Below the pieces are notes generated by a model. It did no database searches and was not told where the DNA came from. It saw only the letters and a program-made list of their open reading frames with translations. 64,000 bases of DNA, from contig NZ_JAKKOT010000003.1 of NCBI RefSeq assembly GCF_021739025.1, positions 558,001 to 622,000 of the forward strand. The letters are read 5' to 3'. The position numbers were made by a program, and so were the translations under genes. Within the stretch, counting starts at the first letter, position 1. Each line of letters starts with the position of its first letter. Origin of the DNA: Gordonia liuliyuniae. Lineage in GTDB: Bacteria; Actinomycetota; Actinomycetes; Mycobacteriales; Mycobacteriaceae. Below are positions 24,507-32,161 of the stretch, one piece after another.

Positions 24507-24769
24507 TGACCGACCCCGCAATCGACGCTGCCCGTCGCCGCAACCTTGGCCGTGAACCCAACCCGCACGAGGCCGCTATCGCCCGCGAAGCCCTCGCGCC
24601 CATCGCCGCCGCACTAGCGCAGGTCCGCGAAAGGTACGACGAACTCACGCAGGCCATGCTCGCCGCCGACAACGCCGCGACAACGTCGCGGTACGCGAAC
24701 GAGGCGGCAGGAGTCCAGTACGTCTACGACCTCGTCTGGCCGCACGTCTACCGGAGCGAAGGCGCATGA
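24506..24769 (+). CDS. Hypothetical helical protein
   Basis: 87 residues, mainly helical (IAREALAPIAAALAQVRERY, a possible coiled coil). The start overlaps the RuvC stop by one base (TGATG). No family recognised. Confidence 0.6.
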   Translation: MTDPAIDAARRRNLGREPNPHEAAIAREALAPIAAALAQVRERYDELTQAMLAADNAATTSRYANEAAGVQYVYDLVWPHVYRSEGA

Positions 24770-24951
24770 CCGACTACGACAGCGACAACGAGGGCCGGTG
24801 CGCGTTCACCGCCGACGGCATCCAGCCCCGCCCCGACGGCGGCATGGACGTCCTCACACGCCGATGTGTCCTGCAGGCACACGAGACCGGCGACCACGTC
24901 ATCGAGCTACCCAACGGCAAACCGCTACAGATCGCACGGAGATACCCATGA
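24766..24951 (+). CDS. Hypothetical 61-residue protein
   Basis: Contains RCAFTADGIQ and RRCVLQAHETGDHVIEL, a Cys...Cys..H...H pattern that may hold zinc. ATGA overlaps with both neighbours. Confidence 0.6.
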   Translation: MTDYDSDNEGRCAFTADGIQPRPDGGMDVLTRRCVLQAHETGDHVIELPNGKPLQIARRYP

Positions 24952-25247
24952 CCGACACCGCATACAACTTCGACGCCTACCTGCAGGCCCTCGGCTACCG
25001 CGTCGACTACGGCACTCCCGGAGGCGACTACTACCTGCGCCCCATCGGCAAGGCGCGCGGCCCGCGCCACGGACTGCCCGGCAACGAGGGCGGCAGCTAC
25101 AGCATCGACGACCTCGCCGACCACCGCCGCACCTTCCCGCACGCACTGCCGTGGTGGGTACTCCGCCGCCGCATCCACCGCACCTACCCCGACGCCCACT
25201 ACGCCTGCCTCGACCGGCACAACGGGGCACATCGCGCGCCTGACTAG
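24948..25247 (+). CDS. Hypothetical 99-residue protein
   Basis: Aromatic-rich and basic (YLQALGYRVDYGTPGGDYYL, LPWWVLRRRIHRTYPDAHY). No family recognised. Last gene before the palindromic site at 25252. Confidence 0.6.
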   Translation: MTDTAYNFDAYLQALGYRVDYGTPGGDYYLRPIGKARGPRHGLPGNEGGSYSIDDLADHRRTFPHALPWWVLRRRIHRTYPDAHYACLDRHNGAHRAPD

Positions 25248-25251
25248 GCAA

Positions 25252-25272
25252 GGTTACCGTCGCACGGTAACC
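25252..25272. promoter_or_regulatory. Palindromic operator-like site A
   Basis: GGTTAC-CGTCGCACG-GTAACC, in full a 9-bp perfect inverted repeat GGTTACCGT/ACGGTAACC with a 3-bp centre. TAACCT on its right edge could be a -10 with TAGGCA 17 bp upstream. It precedes the DnaQ-like gene. Confidence 0.6.
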
Positions 25273-25305
25273 TAGACAGCAACCACCGAAGAAGGAGCCA
25301 AACCC

Positions 25306-26016
25306 ATGCTCACCGACCTACCCCTCGCCGCATTCGACACCGAAACCACCGGCGTCAACGTCCACGCGGACCGCATCGTCACCGCATCGATCATCACCAT
25401 CAACGGCACCGACGCGCACACCGACGAATGGCTAGTCGACCCCGGCATCGAAATACCCACCGGAGCGTCCGACGTCCACGGCATCACCACCGAGAAGGCA
25501 CAAGCTGACGGGCTTGGCTACGACGTCGGGTACAGAGCGATCCGCTCCACCCTCGAAACCTTGTGGGCGAACGACCGGCTCGTCGCAATCATGAACGCCG
25601 CGTTCGACCTATCCCTCATCCACTGGGAAGGCATACGGCTCGGCTACCCGCCCCTGCAGGTCGGCCCCGTCATCGACCCGATGGTCATCGACCGGCAGAT
25701 CGACAAATACCGGCGCGGCCGCCGCACCCTCACCGCATTGTGCGACCACTACGGCATCGAACTCACCGACGCCCACAGCAGCAACGGCGACGCACTCGCC
25801 ACCGCCCGCCTCGCCTACAAACTGTTGCGCCGCCCCGAACTCGCCACCATCGCCGACACCGACACCCTCATGGCCTCACAAGCCGCCTGGCACGCCGACC
25901 GGCAGAACGAGTTCGCCGACTACCTCCGCAGCCAAGGGAAACCCGCCGACGACGTCAGCCCCGAATGGCCCATCCGCTACACACCCCCAACCACCGAAGA
26001 AGGAGCAACCGCATGA
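25306..26016 (+). CDS. DnaQ-like 3'-5' exonuclease
   Basis: 236 residues. DEDDh exonuclease: AAFDTETTG (Asp11, Glu13), NAAFDLSLIHWE (ExoII) and DAHSSNGDALATARL (ExoIII His and Asp). It may proofread or trim DNA ends in phage replication. A strong GAAGAAGGAG precedes the ATG, and palindromic site A lies just upstream, so it starts a transcription sub-block. Confidence 0.9.
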   Translation: MLTDLPLAAFDTETTGVNVHADRIVTASIITINGTDAHTDEWLVDPGIEIPTGASDVHGITTEKAQADGLGYDVGYRAIRSTLETLWANDRLVAIMNAAFDLSLIHWEGIRLGYPPLQVGPVIDPMVIDRQIDKYRRGRRTLTALCDHYGIELTDAHSSNGDALATARLAYKLLRRPELATIADTDTLMASQAAWHADRQNEFADYLRSQGKPADDVSPEWPIRYTPPTTEEGATA

Positions 26017-26483
26017 CCATCGACCCCGCCACTTGCCCCGCTGACACCCCGTTCTGGGTGCGCGTCTCCGGCGTCGACCGCGACGTGATCGGCCAGCGGG
26101 TAGACCCCGATGACTGCGCCCCCTGGTCAATCCTCGCGAACTACGGGGAGCAAAGGTGGTGCTCCGACCGCGGGGTCACCGTCCTCCGCCCCGCCGACCA
26201 GCAGCCCACCAAGTGGGAGATTCTGCGACAGGCGCGGCAGGTTGTCAGTGACACTGACGGCAACATGCTGTGGCTCGACGCGTTGAGCTTGCTCGCCAAC
26301 CGCCTCGAAGCCGAGCACAAGGCCGCGCAGCAAGCCGACGCACGGTTCGCCGAGGCCGAGCGCGTGTTTAAGGAGGCGTGGCATGAAGCCGACTCGCGTG
26401 GAGACTCAGGCAACCGTGTGCGGTCGGGACTCCGCGCAGTCGTCGACGCTGGCCTACTCGCCGAGGCGGTGACCGAGAAATGA
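26013..26483 (+). CDS. Hypothetical protein
   Basis: 156 residues. N-terminal half WVRVSGVDRDVIGQRVDPDD...WSILANYGEQ looks like a small beta domain; C-terminal half is helical and charged (LANRLEAEHKAAQQADARFA). No family recognised. ATGA overlap with the exonuclease. Confidence 0.6.
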   Translation: MTIDPATCPADTPFWVRVSGVDRDVIGQRVDPDDCAPWSILANYGEQRWCSDRGVTVLRPADQQPTKWEILRQARQVVSDTDGNMLWLDALSLLANRLEAEHKAAQQADARFAEAERVFKEAWHEADSRGDSGNRVRSGLRAVVDAGLLAEAVTEK

Positions 26484-26662
26484 GCGCATACCGATTCGTC
26501 ACGCTCACGTGCGATGCGTGCGGCGAAGTCTTCGACCACGGAATCCACACCACCGTAAGAGGCTGCCGCGCGGACAGCGCAAAGCTCGGCTGGTCCAGCC
26601 GCAACGGTTACGACTACTGCGGCAAGTGCCGAAAGAGCGCGGGTGGTCACGATGAGCAGTGA
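26480..26662 (+). CDS. 60-residue zinc-ribbon protein
   Basis: TCDACGEVFDHG and YCGKCRKSAGG form a CxxC...CxxC pair about 33 residues apart, a small zinc ribbon. ATGA overlap upstream; the next gene starts inside its 3' end. Confidence 0.65.
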   Translation: MSAYRFVTLTCDACGEVFDHGIHTTVRGCRADSAKLGWSSRNGYDYCGKCRKSAGGHDEQ

Positions 26663-27527
26663 CATCACGCGGGAGGCGCGAGAACTCCTCGACGGCACCA
26701 CGGCAGGCGAGTGGCGGGCGTCGCTACTAGACGGCGTCCAGTACGAGGACGGCAGCAGTTCGTACCGAGGCGGTGCCTATCCGGTCGATCATGGCTCCGC
26801 GCCGATATTCCTGACGAACAGCATCGACAAGCGTGACGCCGACTTCATCGCCTCGTCTCCTCGCCTGGTGCGGGAACTCCTCGCCGAGAACGAACAGCTA
26901 CAGCAGTGGAAAGCCGAAGCAGGCCGGGTCATGGCGGAGCTACAGGAACTCGGCCAAGCCCTCGGACTGCCGCTTGGGAGCCGTATCACCGGCACCGAGG
27001 CAGCCGCGAAGGTGCGGAAGCTCCTCGCCAAGAACGAACGACTCGCTGCACGATGCGATCACTTCGCGGACGCAATCGAAGATGACGGCAACGCCTGGGA
27101 CGACTCCCAGGCGTGGGCGGCATGGTTCGCGGCAGAACGGGACGAGTGGCAACGCCGCGCGTATGAGGCAGCGGGCGAGGCGCTAGACCACCAGAAGGCA
27201 CATAAGCAAGTCCTCGCCGCTCTCGACCGTGTGCGGCTCGATCACCGCAACGAGGTGTGGGACGACACCCTCCCCCCAGGTGGCGTTGTCTGCTGAGAGT
27301 GCGGCATCCCCGTCGAGTCTGAGCCATGTGACCTGCACAGCACTGCGCCCGAAGTTGTCGACGGCCTCCGGACGCAGGTTGATGAAGCGATCAACCAGCA
27401 CAACGAGGCACGCGAGGCTCTCGACCGTGTGCGGAAGCTGGCTGACGAGTGGGGGCACGACCCGCAATACAGCCACGACCGTTGGGTGCAGATTCGGGCC
27501 GCGATCGATGGGGAGGGGCAGTCATGA
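26652..27527 (+). pseudogene. Coiled-coil protein gene interrupted by an in-frame TGA
   Basis: The frame from ATG 26652 runs 214 residues to TGA at 27294-27296, then stays open in the same frame for 76 more codons to TGA 27525-27527. The continuation reads ECGIPVESEPCDLHS and then QHNEAREALDRVRKLADEW, clearly protein-like. The next gene's ATG overlaps the second stop (ATGA), as at almost all junctions here, which shows the long frame is the ancestral gene. The residues around the first stop read GGVVC-stop-ECGIP: a Trp codon (TGG) there would make a CWEC zinc motif. So this is either a single G-to-A nonsense change or a read-through site. The N-terminal part is TAGEWRASLLDG...APIFLTNSIDKRDADFIASSP, common in actinophages, followed by long coiled coil. 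Confidence 0.7.
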
Positions 27528-27682
27528 GTGGCATCAAGGTCCTACGGGCCGACAATCCACTGTCGAACATCGTCCTCCGGGAACTGGCCGACATCGCCGA
27601 GTCTCACGAGGGTAGGCAGGCCGCGTTCAAGATCGGAGATGGACGCATGGTCCACATAGCCGTGACAGGAGGGCAGCCATGA
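27524..27682 (+). CDS. 52-residue hypothetical protein
   Basis: Begins MSGIKVLRADNPLSNIVLRE and has KIGDGRMVHIAV. ATGA overlaps on both sides. No family recognised. Confidence 0.55.
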   Translation: MSGIKVLRADNPLSNIVLRELADIAESHEGRQAAFKIGDGRMVHIAVTGGQP

Positions 27683-27861
27683 GTGACCCGATGGACGGTG
27701 ACGCCGGACTCGTCACCCCCGAAGGCTTCCCCCACGGACTCCGCTGCATCGCCTGCCGCGACCTCATCCCCAACGGGCACGCCTACGCCCGCGTACCCCT
27801 GCTAGGCGGCAACTACGAACTCGTGTGCGCTACGTGCGCCATACGACAGGAGACACCGTGA
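27679..27861 (+). CDS. 60-residue zinc-ribbon protein
   Basis: RCIACRDLIPNGHAYARVP and LVCATCAIRQ give two CxxC pairs separated by about 27 residues. One of several small zinc proteins in this operon. Confidence 0.65.
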   Translation: MSDPMDGDAGLVTPEGFPHGLRCIACRDLIPNGHAYARVPLLGGNYELVCATCAIRQETP

Positions 27862-28121
27862 GCGCGAACCACCTCGACCAGTGCCGATCCTGCCGCGCAC
27901 CCATCTACTGGTGCGTCACCGACAAAGGCAAACCCATGCCCGTCGACCCGCACCCCGACCGCGTACGCGGCAACGTGTCGATCTACCCCGACGGCGGCAC
28001 CATGCGCGCCGTCGTCGTCCCGAAAGCGAAAGCCGCAGCAATGCGCGCACAAAACCAGAACCTCCACCTAGCCCACTTCACCACCTGCCCGCAGGGCCGC
28101 ACATGGAAGAAGAACCGATGA
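27858..28121 (+). CDS. Actinophage zinc-finger-like protein
   Basis: 87 residues from GTG 27858. CRSCRAPIYWCVTDKGKPMP, PVDPHPD and the final HFTTCPQGRTWKK make the CxxC...HxxxC pattern of a widespread small actinophage protein. Function unknown; probably binds nucleic acid or protein partners. Confidence 0.7.
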   Translation: MSANHLDQCRSCRAPIYWCVTDKGKPMPVDPHPDRVRGNVSIYPDGGTMRAVVVPKAKAAAMRAQNQNLHLAHFTTCPQGRTWKKNR

Positions 28122-28342
28122 CCGACCGCCACCCCTCCACCACCCACCTCCTCGCCCTGTTCGAGTACGGGCACCTACCGCCGCACCTGGCGCTGGTCTC
28201 CGCCAAGTTCGAGCAACTCGCCCACGAACTCGTGATCCATCTGCACGACGGCGCTGAACTGTCCGCGGGCCTCCGCAAGCTCGTCGAGGCCAAGGACTGC
28301 GCCGTCCGACAAGCCGTAATCGACCACAAGGAGACGAACTGA
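28118..28342 (+). CDS. Acb2/Tad1-hairpin-domain protein, candidate anti-CBASS sponge
   Basis: 74 residues. HPSTTHLLALFEYGHLPPHL, VSAKFEQLAHELV and LRKLVEAKDCAVRQAV match the helical-hairpin family to which the phage protein Acb2 belongs (Pfam name as I recall: Acb2/Tad1 hairpin domain). Acb2 forms hexamers that bind cyclic di- and trinucleotides and so block CBASS immunity. The consensus ending LRKLLEAKDCAVRA is nearly exact here. Whether this member binds cyclic nucleotides is inferred. It lies in the early operon, as expected for a counter-defence protein needed soon after infection. Confidence 0.72.
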   Translation: MTDRHPSTTHLLALFEYGHLPPHLALVSAKFEQLAHELVIHLHDGAELSAGLRKLVEAKDCAVRQAVIDHKETN

Positions 28343-29061
28343 TGACCGACACCACCGCCCCGACCGTCCTCACGATCGACGTCCTCACCGGCGAGCAGCA
28401 GCAGCGCGCGAAAGCACTCGACCTCGCCCGCACAGTCCTCGTCCACCAAGTCGGAGGACTCGCACCCCGCAGCGGCCCCGCCGACCCGATGGACCTCGTG
28501 AACATCGCATCGTGGATCACGACGGGTATCGACCCGTACCTCACCCCGGAAGAACGCGCCGACAGTCACGCCTACCTCGACAAGCTGCAAGCGTTCTTCA
28601 CGTCCATCGCCGATCCCACGGCCGCGTTCACCGCCGCCAACGGCGGCAGCGGAGGTGCCGGAGGCAACGCGGGCACACCGGACGCCGAACCGGACCGGCG
28701 AGTCGTCGTGAAAGACGGGCGCGTCACCGTCGTCACCGGCAGGGAAGGGTCCGACACCGAAGGACCCCGCGCCTACCGGAAGAAGCCCGTCACCGTCCAC
28801 GCGATGCAATGGGACGGAACCAACCCCGGAGCGGGGCCGATCATCGACTGGGCGCACGCACGCGGAGTCACCGTCAACTACTGGGCACCCGGAGAATGGG
28901 ACGCGGACGCGCCCGACGCGGCGTACCTCACCGTCGACACCCTCGAAGGCAGGATGCTCGCCAACCCCGGCGACTGGATCATCCAAGGCGTCGCAGGCGA
29001 GTTCTACCCATGCCGCGCTGACATATTCGCCGAGACGTACGAGGAGGAGGTCGAGCAGTGA
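28342..29061 (+). CDS. Two-domain phage protein with KKPVxVxAMQW domain
   Basis: 239 residues. The N-terminal part (residues 15-95, KALDLARTVLVHQVGGLAPR, VNIASWITTGIDPYL) is an actinophage domain of unknown role. A Gly-rich linker (GGSGGAGGNAGT) leads to a C-terminal domain, YRKKPVTVHAMQWDGTNPG...NPGDWIIQGVAGEFYPC, found alone in many phages. The fusion is joined by a linker rich in Gly, Asp and Val. TGATG junction (1-nt overlap) with the Acb2-like gene. Confidence 0.7.
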   Translation: MTDTTAPTVLTIDVLTGEQQQRAKALDLARTVLVHQVGGLAPRSGPADPMDLVNIASWITTGIDPYLTPEERADSHAYLDKLQAFFTSIADPTAAFTAANGGSGGAGGNAGTPDAEPDRRVVVKDGRVTVVTGREGSDTEGPRAYRKKPVTVHAMQWDGTNPGAGPIIDWAHARGVTVNYWAPGEWDADAPDAAYLTVDTLEGRMLANPGDWIIQGVAGEFYPCRADIFAETYEEEVEQ

Positions 29062-29294
29062 AGGCAAACCAGATCGGCACCCCCGCCGACCACATCACGC
29101 TGCCCGTCACTGTCACCGTCGACGCCGACGTACCCCCGCACGAACGCGACCGCCTGTACTACGAGCACCTATGCGCGCTCGCCGGACTCAACCCCCGGCA
29201 CGTCGCAAACATCAGCCTCGACTACGACGGCCGCGGCTCCCAGTACTTCACGTTCGAGCTACGCCCCATCACCATCAAGGCGGTCAGCGAATGA
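29058..29294 (+). CDS. Hypothetical 78-residue protein
   Basis: TLPVTVTVDADVPPHERDRL and QYFTFELRPITIKAV suggest a beta domain around a short helix. ATGA overlaps. No family recognised. Confidence 0.6.
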   Translation: MKANQIGTPADHITLPVTVTVDADVPPHERDRLYYEHLCALAGLNPRHVANISLDYDGRGSQYFTFELRPITIKAVSE

Positions 29295-29614
29295 GCGACG
29301 ACCACAGGCTAGTCACGCGCCTCATCGAAGAAATCTGTCCGAACACATTCGGCACCGCGGAGCCGCGCCGCTGGTGGATAGCAGTGGACTGCACCCCGCT
29401 GTTCGGTCCTGCACCCCATTGGAGGATCAGTAGCGTCGTCGCGACCCGGCCGCCGTACGTGTTCGGAGGGCCGACGTTTCGGACGTTCGAGCAAGCCCGC
29501 GCCTACGTCGCCGCCGCCGTCGACGCCCGATGCAAACAACTCGCCGCCCGCGGCTGTGACAACAACAGCGTCGGGCTATTCCAGCAGACCCCACCGTGGG
29601 GAGACGGACGATGA
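29291..29614 (+). CDS. Hypothetical 107-residue protein
   Basis: RWWIAVDCTPLFGPAPHWRI, TFRTFEQARAYVAAAVDARC. No family recognised. ATGA overlaps on both sides. Confidence 0.6.
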   Translation: MSDDHRLVTRLIEEICPNTFGTAEPRRWWIAVDCTPLFGPAPHWRISSVVATRPPYVFGGPTFRTFEQARAYVAAAVDARCKQLAARGCDNNSVGLFQQTPPWGDGR

Positions 29615-29928
29615 CCCGCGACAGCCTCGCCGCGATACGGACAGACACCCTCAGCACGACGACACCCTTCCGGCCGACTCTCGGCTTCGAGCGTGCCCTC
29701 GGCGACGCCCTCATATCCGCGGAGATGGAAGCCGACACCTGGCAGATACCGGACGACCCGATCGACACCGGTAGCTGGTGCAGCACAACGGCCACGTTCA
29801 CCGTCACCGACGTCAACCCCGCCGCCGTCTGGCTACTCACCGGACTCCCGTCGCTCCGCCGCCCCCGCATGAAACACCGAGCACTCCGCCGGAGGCTCGG
29901 CTACACCCGAACCGGGAGAACACGATGA
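29611..29928 (+). CDS. Hypothetical 105-residue protein
   Basis: Basic C-terminus (LRRPRMKHRALRRRLGYTR), suggesting nucleic acid contact. Starts in an ATGA overlap. No family recognised. Confidence 0.55.
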   Translation: MTRDSLAAIRTDTLSTTTPFRPTLGFERALGDALISAEMEADTWQIPDDPIDTGSWCSTTATFTVTDVNPAAVWLLTGLPSLRRPRMKHRALRRRLGYTRTGRTR

Positions 29929-30131
29929 CCGCATCTAGCACCCGGCATTCCGACGAGCGCGGGATCGCGTGCACGTTCAAGTTCCGCGCCCGCCTCAAGC
30001 CCGGCGCGGCCGGTTCAGCAACGATCCGTCTCATCGACCCCTGGGCGCGCGACCCCGACAACTACCCGCGCATGAAGTGGCGCGCCCGCCGCCGCTGGCA
30101 AGGACACACCCGCAGCGGAGCACCCCGGTGA
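29925..30131 (+). CDS. Hypothetical 68-residue basic protein
   Basis: CTFKFRARLKPGAAGSATIRL then a strongly basic end (MKWRARRRWQGHTR). No family recognised. Confidence 0.5.
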   Translation: MTASSTRHSDERGIACTFKFRARLKPGAAGSATIRLIDPWARDPDNYPRMKWRARRRWQGHTRSGAPR

Positions 30132-30298
30132 CCCGGCCGCGGCCACTCCCGGAAGCCGAACGCCTCCGCCGCGACGCCGACCGACAGAACACCGCCTACC
30201 TCGCCGACCCCGACCTGTACCTGCAGCGCGTCGCCGCTGGACACAACCCGGCACCACCGCGGCCGCCCCAAGGCGGGGGAGGAGTCGCACGCCGATGA
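30128..30298 (+). CDS. Hypothetical 56-residue protein
   Basis: GTG start overlapping the previous stop. LPEAERLRRDADRQNTAYLA then DPDLYLQRVAAGH. No family recognised. Confidence 0.5.
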   Translation: MTRPRPLPEAERLRRDADRQNTAYLADPDLYLQRVAAGHNPAPPRPPQGGGGVARR

Positions 30299-30459
30299 TC
30301 CGCATACGTGAGGACAGCACCCTCCCCGACCCGCACCGCCGCGTCCACTACCCGCCCGGCACCCACGCGTACGAATACCAGGACCCCGACGGTAACGACC
30401 TCGGCCGCGAAACCATCACCGGCACAACCATCACCCAGGAGAAGGCACACCCGCGATGA
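30295..30459 (+). CDS. Hypothetical 54-residue protein
   Basis: Begins MIRIREDSTLPDPHRRVHYP. Overlaps both neighbours by ATGA, which supports it as a real gene in spite of its size. No family recognised. Confidence 0.5.
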   Translation: MIRIREDSTLPDPHRRVHYPPGTHAYEYQDPDGNDLGRETITGTTITQEKAHPR

Positions 30460-30593
30460 TCCAACTCGACGACCAGCCCCTCGGCGAATGCCCCTGCTGT
30501 GGCGACCTGTACAACGTCACCGACTACATCACCGGCGCGGGCGAACTCATCCGCCGCGACTACACCTGCCCGCACGAAGGAGAGCAACCGTGA
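30456..30593 (+). CDS. 45-residue zinc-knuckle protein
   Basis: GECPCCGDLYNVTDY and RDYTCPHEGEQ give CPCC...CPH, a probable metal site. ATGA/GTGA overlaps on both sides. Confidence 0.55.
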   Translation: MIQLDDQPLGECPCCGDLYNVTDYITGAGELIRRDYTCPHEGEQP

Positions 30594-30805
30594 CCACCGC
30601 GCACCGCCCCACCGAACGCGTCGACGGCCGCACCGCCTACGCCGACGAACGCTTCCGCAACACCCTCGAAGAATACGAGTTCATGCTCGGCTACGGCATC
30701 AGCCCCGAAGCCGCCGCCCGCCGCGCAGGCACCAACCTCGAAGGACTCCGCACCACCGCACACCGGCGCGGCATCCGCCTACCCGAAACCATCGCGGAAC
30801 TCTAA
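30590..30805 (+). CDS. Small HTH-like protein, last gene of the early operon
   Basis: 71 residues from GTG 30590. FRNTLEEYEFMLGYGISPEA followed by ARRAGTNLEGLRTTAHRRGI fits an HTH of the sigma-factor/LuxR-like kind. It is the last gene before the bidirectional terminator, a position where phages often keep a late-gene regulator, but that role is only inferred. Confidence 0.6.
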   Translation: MTTAHRPTERVDGRTAYADERFRNTLEEYEFMLGYGISPEAAARRAGTNLEGLRTTAHRRGIRLPETIAEL

Positions 30806-30817
30806 CCAGAATCGAAG

Positions 30818-30850
30818 CAGGCCCCCGGAGGTTGATCCTCCGGGGGCCTG
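30818..30850. terminator. Bidirectional terminator between early operon and opposed island
   Basis: A 14-bp perfect stem, CAGGCCCCCGGAGG / CCTCCGGGGGCCTG, with a 5-nt loop between two convergent operons (stops at 30805 and 30862). Confidence 0.88.
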
Positions 30851-30861
30851 TCGTGTGGGGT

Positions 30862-31128
30862 CTAGCGGGCGGCGCTGGCGTACCGCTGCCGGGCCGCTTC
30901 ACCGGACGTACCGACGATCTTCCCGACGGTCGCCCATGATCCGCCCTCCTCGCGGGTGTGAACGACTGCCTCCGTGATCTTCCGCTCGGCGTCGGCGCGC
31001 AGCCGTACCGCCTGCAGTAGTTCAAACTCGGCGGGGGAGTAGACGCCCGTAACCTCGAAGTCGTCCGACTCGAACTTGTCTGCCAGCTCGTCGGCGTGGG
31101 CCAGTATCTCCTCAACTGTCTTCGGCAT
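30862..31128 (-). CDS. Antitoxin-like protein of the TA pair
   Basis: 88 residues from ATG 31128 (AAGGTG upstream; GTG 31137 overlapping the toxin stop is the alternative). MPKTVEEILAHADELADKFE, a middle AEFELLQAVRLRADAERKI, and SWATVGKIVGTSGEAARQRY, an HTH for DNA binding. This is a common actinobacterial antitoxin type encoded directly after a small BrnT-like toxin, as here. It probably binds the doubled site at 31385-31424. Confidence 0.78.
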   Translation of the reverse strand: MPKTVEEILAHADELADKFESDDFEVTGVYSPAEFELLQAVRLRADAERKITEAVVHTREEGGSWATVGKIVGTSGEAARQRYASAAR

Positions 31129-31133
31129 GGTTA

Positions 31134-31379
31134 TCACCTTCTCATCTCTCCGACGTACTTCCGTCGTGCGTGCATGGCGTGAAGGATGACCACCCCGCCC
31201 TCCGTGTCGCTGATGAACCCAATCTCGATGAGTCCGTGTCCGTCGTTGATCGGGCCGATCGCGATGGACATGTCATCGGTTCCGTCGACGATGTAGAAGC
31301 GGTGGTGGTATCCGTACAGAATGTCGTCCTCGCTGATCCCGTGCCGGTAGGCGGGGTTCCCGATTCGTACGTTCTGCAT
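31134..31379 (-). CDS. BrnT-like toxin
   Basis: 81 residues. NVRIGNPAYRHGISEDDILY, AIGPINDGHGLIEIGFIS and ILHAMHARRKYVGEM resemble the compact RNase-like fold of BrnT/RelE-type toxins, with the final His/Arg-rich strand as likely active site. Toxin precedes antitoxin. Its promoter has -10 TAACTT 6 nt before the ATG, so the mRNA is probably leaderless. Confidence 0.75.
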   Translation of the reverse strand: MQNVRIGNPAYRHGISEDDILYGYHHRFYIVDGTDDMSIAIGPINDGHGLIEIGFISDTEGGVVILHAMHARRKYVGEMRR

Positions 31380-31381
31380 AC

Positions 31382-31648
31382 CTACAAGTTACCTTGCCGA
31401 CCTCGTGTGTGCAAGTTACCTTGCGACTCCGATCGCGCAGCCAGCCACGGCTCGACCGTCGACCGCAACCACACCGGCGACTGCCCGAACCTGTAATCCT
31501 CCGGCGGGATAGCGTTCTTCGCGCCCGGCTCAACCTCGGCACCGTCACGGCGGGCCGCCGCCGAATGCGCGACATACACGCGCATCGACCCCACCGACAC
31601 CCGCGCCAACGCCGCGAGACCCTTGGTGTCCAGCAGTTCCTCAGTCAT
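31382..31648 (-). CDS. HTH protein (MerR/excisionase-like) of the opposed island
   Basis: 88 residues. LLDTKGLAALARVSVGSMRVYV, then FGQSPVWLRSTVEPWLAA, fits the HTH_17-type winged helix. The C-terminus reads QGNLHTRGRQGNL because it is encoded by the doubled TA operator, a case of coding sequence shaped by a regulatory site. It may regulate the island or act as a second directionality factor. Confidence 0.68.
   Translation of the reverse strand: MTEELLDTKGLAALARVSVGSMRVYVAHSAAARRDGAEVEPGAKNAIPPEDYRFGQSPVWLRSTVEPWLAARSESQGNLHTRGRQGNL
31386..31414 (-). promoter_or_regulatory. Promoter and doubled operator of the TA pair
   Basis: On the minus strand TTGCAC (31414-31409), a 17-bp spacer and TAACTT (31391-31386). 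Two direct repeats CAAGTTACCTTGC (31385-31397 and 31412-31424, period 27 bp) cover the -10 and -35 boxes, so a protein bound there would block the promoter. They overlap the 3' codons of the gene at 31382-31648. Confidence 0.75.
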
Positions 31649-31865
31649 CGATAGCCACCTCCTCCGACCCCTCGATCCGCCAGTGCCCCAGCAGCTCCGC
31701 GCCCCAGTTCATGATCAGCCCGTACGTGTTCGCGGTATCCCCGATACCCGCCGCGCCCCGCGAACCGGGGAACACCTGCATCACACGGTTGGTCAGCATC
31801 GGGCGGCTCAGCACGGTCCCGCGCTCGACGACCCGGCCGCCCATATCCGTCAGTGTGTAGATCAC
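31641..31865 (-). CDS. Hypothetical 74-residue protein
   Basis: GTG 31865 overlaps the upstream stop (GTGA). VERGTVLSRPMLTNRVMQVF, then ANTYGLIMNWGAELLGHWRI. No family recognised. Overlaps the HTH gene by 8 nt. Confidence 0.55.
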   Translation of the reverse strand: MIYTLTDMGGRVVERGTVLSRPMLTNRVMQVFPGSRGAAGIGDTANTYGLIMNWGAELLGHWRIEGSEEVAIDD

Positions 31866-32161
31866 TGCTCGTCCTCCCAGCGACCCTCGTCGCGCATCTG
31901 CTCGCCGAACATATCCTCGGCGACCGCAACCCAGTCGACGCGCTTCACGTCGGCCGCTTGAATCTCCGTCAGCTCGTATCGGTGCAGCAGAATCGGCATC
32001 CCCTGCAGCGTCTCCACGTACGCCCGCAGCATCGGGGCCGCCGACTCCGCCGACCGTGCAGACCTGCACACTGAGCGCACGTCCGCGTACACGCGCTCCG
32101 CGCTCGACAGGTTGAGCACGACTGCGGCCGTCGTGTAGTTCGCTTGGTTGAATCCGGTCAC
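31862..32161 (-). CDS. Hypothetical 99-residue protein
   Basis: GTG 32161 (GTGA overlap); the open frame upstream is not used. SSAERVYADVRSVCRSARSA, VETLQGMPILLHRYELTEI, DMFGEQMRDEGRWEDEQ. No family recognised. Confidence 0.55.
   Translation of the reverse strand: MTGFNQANYTTAAVVLNLSSAERVYADVRSVCRSARSAESAAPMLRAYVETLQGMPILLHRYELTEIQAADVKRVDWVAVAEDMFGEQMRDEGRWEDEQ

Noticed and set aside
27294..27296. Selenocysteine at the in-frame TGA
   Set aside because: No SECIS-like hairpin is evident directly downstream and the family context fits Trp in a CxxC motif.
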